Source: SW-9-67-25 sp964623735 (GTDB taxonomy: Archaea; Halobacteriota; Halobacteria; Halobacteriales; Haloarculaceae). Taken from it: DNA of 14,214 bases. Shown here in pieces: positions 1 to 6,438 of this stretch (its first letter is position 1; each line of letters opens with the position of its first letter). The notes below the pieces were generated by a model that ran no database searches, was not told where the DNA came from, and saw nothing but the letters and a program-made list of their open reading frames with translations. The stretch lies in the NCBI GenBank assembly GCA_964623735.1, contig CAZUVE010000070.1:1-14214 (forward strand), given 5' to 3'. Position numbers and translations under genes: made by a program.

Positions 1-290
1 ACGACGAGTCCGTGACTCAGCGGCTCCAAGAGGCGTACCCCGAGACGATGGACGTCGCTCTCCAGAGCGACCTGGTGACCATCCACGTCGTCCAGCGCCC
101 ACTCGAGGGGGGGCTGGCGCTGGTCGACGGCAACGTGTTCCTGAAGGCGTACGGCTCTCACGGCAATCTCAAGGCTTGTCTTCACTCGACTGACGACCGG
201 CTACTCGCGTGGGCCAAAAACTGGTTCGAACGAAGCATTACGGGGGCAGTCCCCCTCTCGGAGTCCGCTCGCGGCGTCGACACGGCCTGA
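1..290 (+). CDS. Partial haloarchaeal winged-helix transcriptional regulator, FilR1-type C-terminal domain
   Basis: Only the last ~96 codons are present. The frame is open to the left edge (codons from base 3), so the GTG at 12 is probably an internal valine and not the start. The visible residues (VVQRPLEGGLALVDGNVFLKAYG, split as VVQRPLEGG and LALVDGNVFLKAYG, then CLHSTDDRLLAWAKNWFERS) match the C-terminal sensor-like domain I associate with haloarchaeal FilR1-domain regulators: an 'alvD..v.l..y' strand pair, then 'stD..l..Wa...fe'. Such proteins normally carry an N-terminal winged HTH, which would lie outside the window. The stop TGA (288-290) is followed two bases later by a copy of the dispersed palindromic element. 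Family assignment is by pattern only and the regulon is unknown. Confidence 0.7.
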   Translation, partial: DESVTQRLQEAYPETMDVALQSDLVTIHVVQRPLEGGLALVDGNVFLKAYGSHGNLKACLHSTDDRLLAWAKNWFERSITGAVPLSESARGVDTA

Positions 291-292
291 GA

Positions 293-368
293 CGGATCGG
301 TGCAAGTCAGTGCCGGATCCACCGCACGACAGCGTACGGTCGGACCGGGAAACAGCTACAGCGATCAC
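293..368 (+). repeat. Dispersed 3'-end palindromic element, copy A
   Basis: This 76-bp element starts 2 nt after the TGA of the upstream regulator gene. It shows the family landmarks: left end CGGATCGGTG, box GTCAGTGCCGGAT (305-317), hairpin arms CACCGCACG and CGTACGGTCG around the loop ACAG, then ACCGGGAAACAGCTACAGCG at the right. Its reverse complement aligns closely with copy C at 2171-2246, including the shared stretch GCTGTAGCTGTTTCCCGGT. Confidence 0.8.
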
Positions 369-383
369 TACCGGAACGAAGCT

Positions 384-427
384 CGTATTATTAAACCGGG
401 TCCCAGTCGACAGTATCTAATTATTGC
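384..427 (+). promoter_or_regulatory. AT-rich promoter-like segment
   Basis: Two AT-rich boxes, TATTATTAAAC (about 387-397) and TATCTAATTATTG (about 413-426), stand out in GC-rich surroundings and resemble haloarchaeal TATA boxes. A start site about 27 nt further on would lie near 420-450, which leaves a short leader before the ORF at 503. No good leaderless start follows, so the target gene is uncertain. Confidence 0.3.
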
Positions 428-502
428 GCGATCCTCCGCGAAAGCGATCGTGGCTATTCAGCACGACTGGAGAAGGGTCCAACGGTGTTTGAACGGAACA
501 CA

Positions 503-949
503 ATGGCAGAAAAGCCACGAGAGTCCACCGGGTCTGGGCAGACCACCGTCGAAGCAGCGAGTGCAGTCTCCAGTGACAGTGTCAACACAGAGGACAGAAC
601 AGAGCGCAGAAGCCGGCGTCCCGGGTGGAGTCCCCGGTGTGACGTGTTCACAAAGACCGTGTTGCGTTCCAGCCTGAGGGTCGCTCCTGCGGTGGTGTTC
701 TGGTGCAAAGTGCTCTCGGAGGCCGTTTTTTCCTCGGTTGTTGTGCTACGTTCCGGCCTGGGAATCACCCCCAATATGATGTCCTGGTGGAATGTGGTCC
801 CGGAGTCCGCGTCCTCCTCAGTTGTCATGGCAGGAGCAGGCCTGAGAATCACCCCTGCGATGGTGTTTCTCTGCGCCGTGGGATACCTGTACCTGGCCCT
901 CGATACAGATCCACATCACCCATTCGTTGCTCCGTCGGATCGTGACTGA
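503..949 (+). CDS. Unrecognised protein containing an 84-bp (28-residue) tandem repeat
   Basis: The ORF encodes 148 residues from the ATG at 503; an in-frame GTG at 485 is an alternative start. I do not recognise a family. Residues 1-45 are polar (Ser/Thr/Glu/Arg). The rest is hydrophobic and built of about three 28-residue units: RSSLRVAPAVVFW..., RSGLGITPNMMSW... and GAGLRITPAMVFL.... The last unit runs into a plausible membrane segment ending GYLYLAL. The Trp and Cys content is unusual for a haloarchaeal protein, there is no clear Shine-Dalgarno, and third-position GC is lower than in neighbouring genes, so it may be a chance or decaying ORF over repeat DNA. Against that, the frame stays open across all units and its TGA lies 3 nt before palindromic element copy B, the position these elements take after four other stops. 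The opposite strand is also open but looks less protein-like. Confidence 0.35.
   Translation: MAEKPRESTGSGQTTVEAASAVSSDSVNTEDRTERRSRRPGWSPRCDVFTKTVLRSSLRVAPAVVFWCKVLSEAVFSSVVVLRSGLGITPNMMSWWNVVPESASSSVVMAGAGLRITPAMVFLCAVGYLYLALDTDPHHPFVAPSDRD
665..880 (+). repeat. 84-bp degenerate tandem repeat, about 2.6 units
   Basis: Units begin at 665 (CGTTCCAGCCTG), 749 (CGTTCCGGCCTG) and 833 (GGAGCAGGCCTG). By my hand alignment units 1 and 2 match at about 57 of 84 positions. Unit 3 keeps the first ~48 bases well (CCTGAGAATCACCCCTGCG against CCTGAGGGTCGCTCCTGCG in unit 1) and then diverges. The period is a multiple of three, so the overlapping plus-strand frame is preserved. A still more diverged unit may lie at about 615-664. 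Confidence 0.7.
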
Positions 950-952
950 TAG

Positions 953-1013
953 CGGTTGCTGCAGGTTGCCGGATCGACCGCGCGCAATCACGCGGTCGTA
1001 CTCAGGAGGTCCG
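953..1013 (+). repeat. Dispersed 3'-end palindromic element, copy B (degenerate)
   Basis: It begins 3 nt after the TGA at 947-949. It keeps CGGTTGCTG, the box TTGCCGGATC and a perfect hairpin, CGACCGCG (975-982) with CGCGGTCG (991-998) around an 8-nt loop, then GTACTCAGGAGGTCCG at the right end. It is the shortest and most diverged of the six copies. Confidence 0.6.
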
Positions 1014-1265
1014 AGAGGAGTGGTGACTGAGACACTGACTACTAAGGCGCCCCCTCGAGACGCTCTACTGGAGAATGCAGATCAGGTGTTCGCCGAAGAA
1101 ACTGTTGAGACTGTCGGCTCTGCGCGCGTGAGCACTGCCGGCATCCCGGGGTGCTGGATATCGTCACGTCGGTATAGCCGACAGTACGGGCTAATTTCTC
1201 CGGTCGACGGGTCGGCCCTCGACAGCGACGGCGTCGAGGCGGAGGCAAATGACCGGCACCAGAGA
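1014..1265. other. Intergenic stretch with one doubtful small ORF
   Basis: Between copy B and the next promoter there is no recognisable gene. A GTG-initiated frame at 1023-1280 (86 aa, VTETLTTKAPPRDALLENAD...) is open, but its GGAG is only 2 nt from the GTG, its end runs into the TATA box of the following gene, and I recognise no family, so I do not call it a gene. Confidence 0.4.
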
Positions 1266-1277
1266 ATTTTTAATTAT
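1266..1277 (+). promoter_or_regulatory. TATA-like box of the four-helix membrane protein gene
   Basis: The run ATTTTTAATTAT lies 20-30 nt before the ATG at 1296. This is the spacing expected of a haloarchaeal TATA box serving a leaderless mRNA. Confidence 0.65.
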
Positions 1278-1295
1278 TGATCACCATGGTATGCT

Positions 1296-1814
1296 ATGGC
1301 AAGTGATACAGACGGCCCTCGGGCGGCGCCAGTCTCCACGGAGGCGGCGACCGCTGGGCCGTTTAGCACGACGATTGACTGGCGCGGAGGAGCAGTCGCC
1401 GGATTGGTAGCGACAGTCGTAATGGGGGCGTTCATCGCCGGGGTCGACGTGCCGACACTCCGGTCGTCCATCGCAGGACTGTACGGCCAGGCGGGGAGCC
1501 TCGTCGTCGGATGGGTTGCCCACCTCGTTCACGGGACACTGTTCGGAGTGGTGTTCGCGACCGTGATGGCCGACCCCGGCCTCCATCGGGTCAAGCAGTC
1601 GGTCCCGAGGACGGTGCTCGCGGGTGTGGCCTACGGGGTGGTGCTTGCGGTCGCCGGCGCCGGCATCATCATGCCGATTTGGCTCTCGCTGGCCGGTTTC
1701 GCCAATCCCCCGACGCCACCCTTCGTCACCGTGCCGATGCTGGCCTGGCACCTCGTCTACGGGGTGGTCCTCGGCGCGACGTTCTCGTACACGCGGAGAC
1801 TCGGACCGGCGTGA
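1296..1814 (+). CDS. Four-helix integral membrane protein (DUF6789-like)
   Basis: The ORF encodes 172 residues. A polar N-terminus (~25 residues) is followed by four hydrophobic segments at about 29-50, 67-91, 106-131 and 140-165. Segments 2 and 4 resemble each other (WVAHLVHGTLFGVVFATV and LAWHLVYGVVLGATFSYT), each with a Trp/His-containing start and a glycine-rich helix, suggesting an internally duplicated two-helix unit. This matches the general look of haloarchaeal DUF6789-type proteins, sometimes mis-annotated as histidine kinases; no kinase motif is present. The function is unknown and the location would be the cytoplasmic membrane. The start fits a TATA box about 27 nt upstream. It appears monocistronic, with about 195 bp before the next gene, which has its own promoter. 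Confidence 0.75.
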   Translation: MASDTDGPRAAPVSTEAATAGPFSTTIDWRGGAVAGLVATVVMGAFIAGVDVPTLRSSIAGLYGQAGSLVVGWVAHLVHGTLFGVVFATVMADPGLHRVKQSVPRTVLAGVAYGVVLAVAGAGIIMPIWLSLAGFANPPTPPFVTVPMLAWHLVYGVVLGATFSYTRRLGPA

Positions 1815-1975
1815 TCGATATAGCGGGTACAAAAGGCTCCGTCTGGCCTCCACGTCCACAGCGAGTGAACTGTTGTGTGTGAGGCGACGGCGACCGGTAG
1901 TGAGTGTTCGATACGGGAATCACACGCGACGAGACTGGTGGACGGATCTACGCCGCGGAACAGGCACCGGGGAAA

Positions 1976-1985
1976 CCTTAATGAT
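1976..1985 (+). promoter_or_regulatory. TATA-like box of the small-protein gene at 2010
   Basis: CCTTAATGAT lies 25-34 nt upstream of the ATG at 2010, consistent with a leaderless start. It is a weaker match than the box at 1266. Confidence 0.45.
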
Positions 1986-2009
1986 TGTTCGACCATATTC
2001 CGAATTGCG

Positions 2010-2168
2010 ATGTGCTACGGCGACCGATCACGACAGCGAACCGACAAACGGACAGCGAGCGACTCCGGAGAGACCGAGGAAACGGTAGAGCGCAACGAGT
2101 CACCGTCGAAGGGAATCGTTGGCGCGCCAGTGCGCGCGCTCAAGCAAGCGTACGCGCTGATCGCATAA
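2010..2168 (+). CDS. Small hypothetical protein, 52 aa, hydrophobic C-terminus
   Basis: This short ORF encodes a polar, Arg/Glu/Ser-rich N-terminal two thirds (MCYGDRSRQRTDKRTASDSG...) and a conserved-looking hydrophobic tail, GIVGAPVRALKQAYALIA. I do not recognise a named family. Three observations argue that it is real: a TATA-like box sits about 30 nt before the ATG, the frame ends in TAA exactly 2 nt before palindromic element copy C as other genes here do, and the tail has the amphipathic character of an interaction or membrane-association helix. A longer frame can be traced upstream to 1875, but it would start ahead of the promoter, so I prefer 2010. Function unknown. Confidence 0.5.
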   Translation: MCYGDRSRQRTDKRTASDSGETEETVERNESPSKGIVGAPVRALKQAYALIA

Positions 2169-2170
2169 TA

Positions 2171-2246
2171 CGGATTGCTGTAGCTGTTTCCCGGTACGAC
2201 CGCACGCCGTCGTGCGGTCGATCCGGCAATGACTTACACCAATCAG
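2171..2246 (-). repeat. Dispersed 3'-end palindromic element, copy C
   Basis: This is the best-preserved copy, 76 bp. Inverted ends are CGGATTGCTGT and, at the far end, ACACCAATCAG. The core is a perfect 10-bp hairpin, CGACCGCACG (2197-2206) and CGTGCGGTCG (2211-2220), around the loop CCGT, followed by ATCCGGCAATGAC. It lies between the convergent stops of the small gene (2168, 2 nt away) and the surface-protein gene (2271, about 24 nt away), so both transcripts would run into it. Confidence 0.85.
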
Positions 2247-2270
2247 TACGAGAGCGGGCCCCGTTTTTGA

Positions 2271-3812
2271 TCAACCGTGTTGTCTGTGGAGCAGCCCCAG
2301 GCCGCTGAGAAGCGCGATCAGGGCTCCGACCGCCGTGAACCCCGGACCGGACGCGCCCGGCGTGGGCGTTGCCGTATCCGTGGCCGTCGGCTGTGGCGTC
2401 ACCACCGACTCGGGAGTCGGAGTGGGTGTCTGCGTCGCTTCGACCGTATCTGTCGGCGTCGAGGCGGTGGGCGTTTTGACCTGAACCGGGGTCGGCGCCG
2501 CGGCCGATTCGTCGACGACGGCGAACAGCGAGAACGAGTCGATGTCAACCTGCAGCCTGACGGTCCCGTTCGCGTCGGTTGCCAGCTCGGCCGTCTGGAG
2601 TCGCTGCCAGTTGCCGTCTTTACGGTGAACGACGGCGACTCTGTCGGGGTCGTCGAGCGCCGTGCGCGGGACCGACAGTTCGATTGTCGCGGCCGACTCG
2701 CGGGCCGATTCGGCCGTCGGTGAGATGTCGACGACCGTCACGACCTTAGGGTCGACACTGTCCTGACCGGTGAACGTGGCATACGCGTCGGTGATCGTCG
2801 TAGCCACCGGGCCGGGCGCCTCGCTGTACTCGGCGATTCTGAGGCTGCCATCGACGCTCTCGTCCGCAAAGGTGACGCGCCTGACTGTCGCGGTATCCTC
2901 TACCGTCACGGTCACACTCGGTGATCCGGCAGCCGCGTCTTCGATTGTCGTTTCGAGTTCGGTGTCGGGTTCGGCGTCGATTGTCAGCGTGTCGGTACCA
3001 CTCCCGGTGTCGTTCGTTTCCTCCCCACCGGACGTGGTCTCGTTCCCACCACTCCCGCCGCCACCGCCACCACCGCCACCACCGCCTCCGCCGCCACCGT
3101 CGCCATCGTCGGACGTTGACTCGATTGTGACGGTCGTCCGGTCGCTGAATCCGAGGATTTCGTCGCGGTCGCGCACTTCCTCGGTGCCGCGGACGGTAGC
3201 GTACAGCGAGTACTCACCCGGGCCGAGGTCGTCGGTCGAGACGGTCGCCTCGTACTGCCCATTCGTTTTCTCGGCCCGTTCTGTGATGTCCGTCAGGTCG
3301 TTGCCGAGGACGACCTGGACGTAGTTGATGTCCTTCTCGCTGCCGAGGTCCGTCACATCGACCGTCACGTCGACCGACGCCCCGGATTCGGCGCTGCCCG
3401 GCCCCGAGTGGGTGACGTCGTATGCTTTGATTACGACGGGATGGATTCTCTTCGTGTCGCCGTCCTGCTCGATAACGAGGGCGTACGAACCCGGCGTGAA
3501 CGACATGTCGAAGGTCACCGTCTCGTCGCCGCCGCCGACGAACGCCGAGTCGGCGATCTGGTTCTCGGGGGTGTAGAGGTTGACGTCGTAGCCCTTGTCT
3601 GCCGGGCCGCTGACGTCGACCGTCAGCGTGTCCCCCTCGTCGACACGGGAGAGACTCGTGATCGTGTACGTGTCACCCTCGAAATCGACATCCCGGTTCG
3701 GAACATCGTGTTCGGCGTCGGTAGAGAGGCTGTAGTCGGCTGCCGACACTCCCAGCGGAACCACCACCAGACAGACGAGTACCAGTCCGACGACGAGGTG
3801 ACGTCCGTTCAT
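2271..3812 (-). CDS. Secreted surface protein with PGF-pre-PGF domain and PGF-CTERM anchor
   Basis: The 513-residue protein has a signal peptide (about 1-24, ...VVVPLGVSA), a beta-rich ectodomain (about 25-235), a glycine run of about 15 (about 237-254), a PGF-pre-PGF domain (about 275-425, with the signatures DGNWQRLQT and FSLFAVVD), a Thr/Pro-rich stalk and a PGF-CTERM tail: P490-G491-F492, a hydrophobic helix, then a short end LLHRQHG. PGF-CTERM proteins are processed by archaeosortase A and lipid-anchored at the cell surface; that fate is inferred from the motif. Three N-glycosylation sequons (NET, NDT, NGT) lie in the linker and stalk-side domain. It is divergent to the paralogue pair beginning at 4049, with 236 bp between starts. 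No strong TATA box was seen on the minus strand. The ligand or role is unknown. Confidence 0.85.
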   Translation of the reverse strand: MNGRHLVVGLVLVCLVVVPLGVSAADYSLSTDAEHDVPNRDVDFEGDTYTITSLSRVDEGDTLTVDVSGPADKGYDVNLYTPENQIADSAFVGGGDETVTFDMSFTPGSYALVIEQDGDTKRIHPVVIKAYDVTHSGPGSAESGASVDVTVDVTDLGSEKDINYVQVVLGNDLTDITERAEKTNGQYEATVSTDDLGPGEYSLYATVRGTEEVRDRDEILGFSDRTTVTIESTSDDGDGGGGGGGGGGGGGGGSGGNETTSGGEETNDTGSGTDTLTIDAEPDTELETTIEDAAAGSPSVTVTVEDTATVRRVTFADESVDGSLRIAEYSEAPGPVATTITDAYATFTGQDSVDPKVVTVVDISPTAESARESAATIELSVPRTALDDPDRVAVVHRKDGNWQRLQTAELATDANGTVRLQVDIDSFSLFAVVDESAAAPTPVQVKTPTASTPTDTVEATQTPTPTPESVVTPQPTATDTATPTPGASGPGFTAVGALIALLSGLGLLHRQHG

Positions 3813-4019
3813 CGCCTAGGTGAACAGCGAACAGGGCAATGTGTTTTGGGATTCGGTTTCCTGATCCTGGAGACAACAGCGCACCGGCAGCGGTCGGACA
3901 GACACACCGGACAGTTCCCGGCTACTCCGGCGGACCGACCGGCGCACAGTCGATCCCGCCGGCGCCGGAACATGTCAATCCGTCAGAAGCAATTGGGAAC
4001 GTGACACGAATGACAACTG

Positions 4020-4027
4020 TAATTTAT
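4020..4027 (+). promoter_or_regulatory. TATA-like box of surface protein gene 4049
   Basis: TAATTTAT lies 22-29 nt upstream of the ATG at 4049. This supports 4049 as a leaderless start over the in-frame ATGs further upstream (3839, 4010). Confidence 0.6.
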
Positions 4028-4048
4028 CAGGGGAGAGAGACTCCGCAC

Positions 4049-6148
4049 ATGGGACTCCTGCCGTCGAATCGAGCGAGTGTCGCCGTAATCGTGGTGGCGC
4101 TTGTCGTATGGACCACACCGGCACTCGTACTGCCGGTGAGCGCAGACATCGCCAATCCGACCAACATCCCAGAGGGGCAGCTGTTCAACGGAACGGAGGA
4201 CGGCCAGGTCGTCGTCTGGGAACGGGCCGCGTACCCGGTCCGGTCGGACGATACGGACGCGGCGACGACCGTGACACTACCCGGAACCCTCCAGGGACAG
4301 ACACTCGGGGGTGGTTCGTTTACCTCCGGGAACGACGGCACGGACTCGAAAAACCTGGTTGCGACGTTCGGCGCGGAGAAGAACCCGGCAGGAGTCCACG
4401 ACAGCGGATCAATCACGATCTCCGTCAACGATGGGCGGGCCAACTCCGAGGCGCTCGGCAATCAGGACCGCGTCGATCTGATCGCGGCGCGGACGACCGG
4501 TGAAGGGGGACAGGGCGTCCCTGACGACTACAGCGACGCAGTGACAATCTTCGGAGACGTCGACAACGCCAACGCGAACTTCTCGTTCGCGTCGATAAAC
4601 GAGGACGTGACGCTGGACGGGACCGGCCAGACGGAGGAGAGCTACGAGTTCGGCCCCGGACACTGGGTCGTCTACGCGACGGTCCACGAGAGCGGGCGCA
4701 ACGGGTTCGAGGTCGACGGCAGCACGAACAATGTCACAGTCGACGGTGACGTCGCCATCGTCGGCGTCGACATGGTGACGGTCCAGCAGGGACAAACCGC
4801 CGTGACCCCACCGGGTACGGCGAACCCGGGTGACACGCTCGATTTCGATCTCGACACCACGAACGCGTTCGGCACCGACAAGGACGGACAGGTCACACAC
4901 ACCGTCGCAGTCTACGAGAAGGACACGTTCGACGAGTCGCGGATGGACATCGTCGTCGACCAGAGTCAGTTCGGTCCCGACTTCACCCTCTCGGGGGATA
5001 GCCAGGTCGAACACTCGATCGAGAACGTCACCGGCGTCGCGGACGTCGAGGACGGCATCGAGATCAACGGACAGGATCTGTCGGACGGGCGCATGGCACG
5101 AACCGTCGGATTGGGTGCGATTGTCGACCGGATCGCCGACGACCTCGGAACCGAGGATGCACTGACCGATCCGATCCCACGAGGCGGGAGCAGCACCAGC
5201 GAAACAGAGACCATCGACGCGTCCGTGACTGCCGTGTCGGGAGAGAGCCGTACCGAGACGATCTCGGTCGAGACGTTCGGTAACTTCTCGACTGGTACCT
5301 ACCAGTACGTCGCCGTCTCCCAGCTGGACACCAACGCGTCGGCCATGAGTACCGCGGCTGGGACGGTCACTATCCAGAGTACCGACGATGGCGATGGCGG
5401 CGATGGCGGTGGCGGCGGTGGCGGCGGTGGCGGTGGTGGTGGTGTTGGCGAGGTCATCGGGACGGTCGTAACGACAGAACGGACAGACAACGGTACGATC
5501 GCGACGATCGAGCGGGTTGCAATCGACGACCCGACCGTGTCGATCGCAGTCGAGGGCGCGGCCGTGGAGTCGTTCGCAGTCACAGAGGTGTCGGCGACAT
5601 TCGACCGCGGGACGGACGCCGAGAGCACGATGTCGGTGACCGCGAGCACCGACAGGCCCACGAACATCCCGTCGCCGCCGATCGACGGCCGTGTGCTCGG
5701 GTACGCCACCGTCGACGTAGGCGGGACGCTCGCCGACGCCGTCGCCGAGGGTTCGTTCACGTTCGACCTCTCGGGGAGCGGCGTCGATCCCGCGGACGTG
5801 ACCGCCTACCGCTACGACGGCGACGAGTGGCAGCGCGTCGAGACCCGGACGGTCGGCGACACGAGCGTCGAGGTCGTCTCTCCGGAGGGGTACTCCGTGT
5901 TCGCAATCGGGACCGGCGAGACTGACGAACCGGTGTCGACGGACACACCGGCCCAGACGGCGACGCCGACCGCAACACAGACGCCCACTGTCACACCGAC
6001 GCCGATAGGGACACCGACCACGCCAACCACGGCGCAGACCCCCACGCCGACAGAGACACCCGGGGCCTTCGGTCCGGGCTTTGGCCCCCTCGTCGCGGTA
6101 CTCGCAGTGCTCGGCGCCAGTCTCCTGGCGTTTCGACGGCGGCGGTGA
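4049..6148 (+). CDS. BGTF-type surface protein with PGF-pre-PGF domain and PGF-CTERM anchor
   Basis: The 699-residue protein has a signal peptide (about 1-32, ...ALVLPVSA) followed by an ectodomain opening NPTNIPEGQLFNGTEDGQ...VWERAAYPVR, the start seen in haloarchaeal BGTF-type surface proteins. The ectodomain runs to about residue 447 and contains VADVEDGIEINGQDLSDGR. Then come a run of 13 glycines (453-465), a PGF-pre-PGF domain (about 467-622, with DGDEWQRVET and YSVFAIGTG), a TPT-rich stalk, and PGF-CTERM with P676-G677-F678, a hydrophobic helix and a terminal RRRR. The expected fate is archaeosortase A cleavage and lipid anchoring. There are seven N-X-S/T sequons and no cysteine that I can see. 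The frame extends upstream to 3839, but the signal peptide and TATA box place the start at 4049. It is the tandem paralogue of the next gene. Confidence 0.85.
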   Translation: MGLLPSNRASVAVIVVALVVWTTPALVLPVSADIANPTNIPEGQLFNGTEDGQVVVWERAAYPVRSDDTDAATTVTLPGTLQGQTLGGGSFTSGNDGTDSKNLVATFGAEKNPAGVHDSGSITISVNDGRANSEALGNQDRVDLIAARTTGEGGQGVPDDYSDAVTIFGDVDNANANFSFASINEDVTLDGTGQTEESYEFGPGHWVVYATVHESGRNGFEVDGSTNNVTVDGDVAIVGVDMVTVQQGQTAVTPPGTANPGDTLDFDLDTTNAFGTDKDGQVTHTVAVYEKDTFDESRMDIVVDQSQFGPDFTLSGDSQVEHSIENVTGVADVEDGIEINGQDLSDGRMARTVGLGAIVDRIADDLGTEDALTDPIPRGGSSTSETETIDASVTAVSGESRTETISVETFGNFSTGTYQYVAVSQLDTNASAMSTAAGTVTIQSTDDGDGGDGGGGGGGGGGGGGVGEVIGTVVTTERTDNGTIATIERVAIDDPTVSIAVEGAAVESFAVTEVSATFDRGTDAESTMSVTASTDRPTNIPSPPIDGRVLGYATVDVGGTLADAVAEGSFTFDLSGSGVDPADVTAYRYDGDEWQRVETRTVGDTSVEVVSPEGYSVFAIGTGETDEPVSTDTPAQTATPTATQTPTVTPTPIGTPTTPTTAQTPTPTETPGAFGPGFGPLVAVLAVLGASLLAFRRRR

Positions 6149-6406
6149 CCGGAACAGACGAGAGCTACACGGTCTCCGCGGCAGAGACGGCGTCCGAGAG
6201 AGTCCGACGACCGACCGTTCCGGCGACACGGCGGCAATAGGCACCGGACTGCGCCGACTCACAGTGATTGCTATACCTGCGCGAAGAGATTCCCCCCGGG
6301 GTGCCGACACTGCTCACGCTCTCAAACCCGACAGTAGCAGCGAAGCCGGATCGCCACGGCGTTTGTCGGTCCCTCGGTTTGCTGTTGTGAGTGAAGCGAA
6401 CAACAA
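6149..6406. other. Intergenic spacer between the tandem surface-protein genes
   Basis: No gene or clear element is visible. The spacer and the separate TATA box at its end suggest the two paralogues are transcribed independently. Confidence 0.5.
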
Positions 6407-6413
6407 CATTAAT
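6407..6413 (+). promoter_or_regulatory. TATA-like box of surface protein gene 6439
   Basis: CATTAAT lies 26-32 nt before the ATG at 6439, again consistent with a leaderless start. Confidence 0.5.
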
Positions 6414-6438
6414 CTGGGTGCCGGGAGTCCGTCAGGCC

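Noticed and set aside
454..852. Minus-strand ORF of 132 codons opposite the repeat ORF
   Set aside because: It is open only because the 84-bp repeat keeps register on both strands. Composition is Thr/Arg-rich with no recognisable domain, and no promoter was seen.
1023..1280. GTG-initiated 86-aa ORF
   Set aside because: The SD is too close to the start, the end overlaps the next gene's TATA box, and no family is recognised.
3046..3110. Regular CCACCG triplet array as a CRISPR or satellite
   Set aside because: It is the codon array of the poly-glycine linker in the minus-strand surface protein; there are no spacers.
6150..6290. Possible seventh copy of the palindromic element after the surface gene (CCGGAACAG after TGA; GTGATTGCTAT)
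   Set aside because: Only short scattered matches; the TGCCGGAT box and hairpin are absent.
4409..6310. 633-codon minus-strand ORF opposite the surface protein
   Set aside because: It is a shadow frame rich in Arg, Asp and Val with no signal peptide or domain. The plus strand encodes a full PGF-CTERM architecture.
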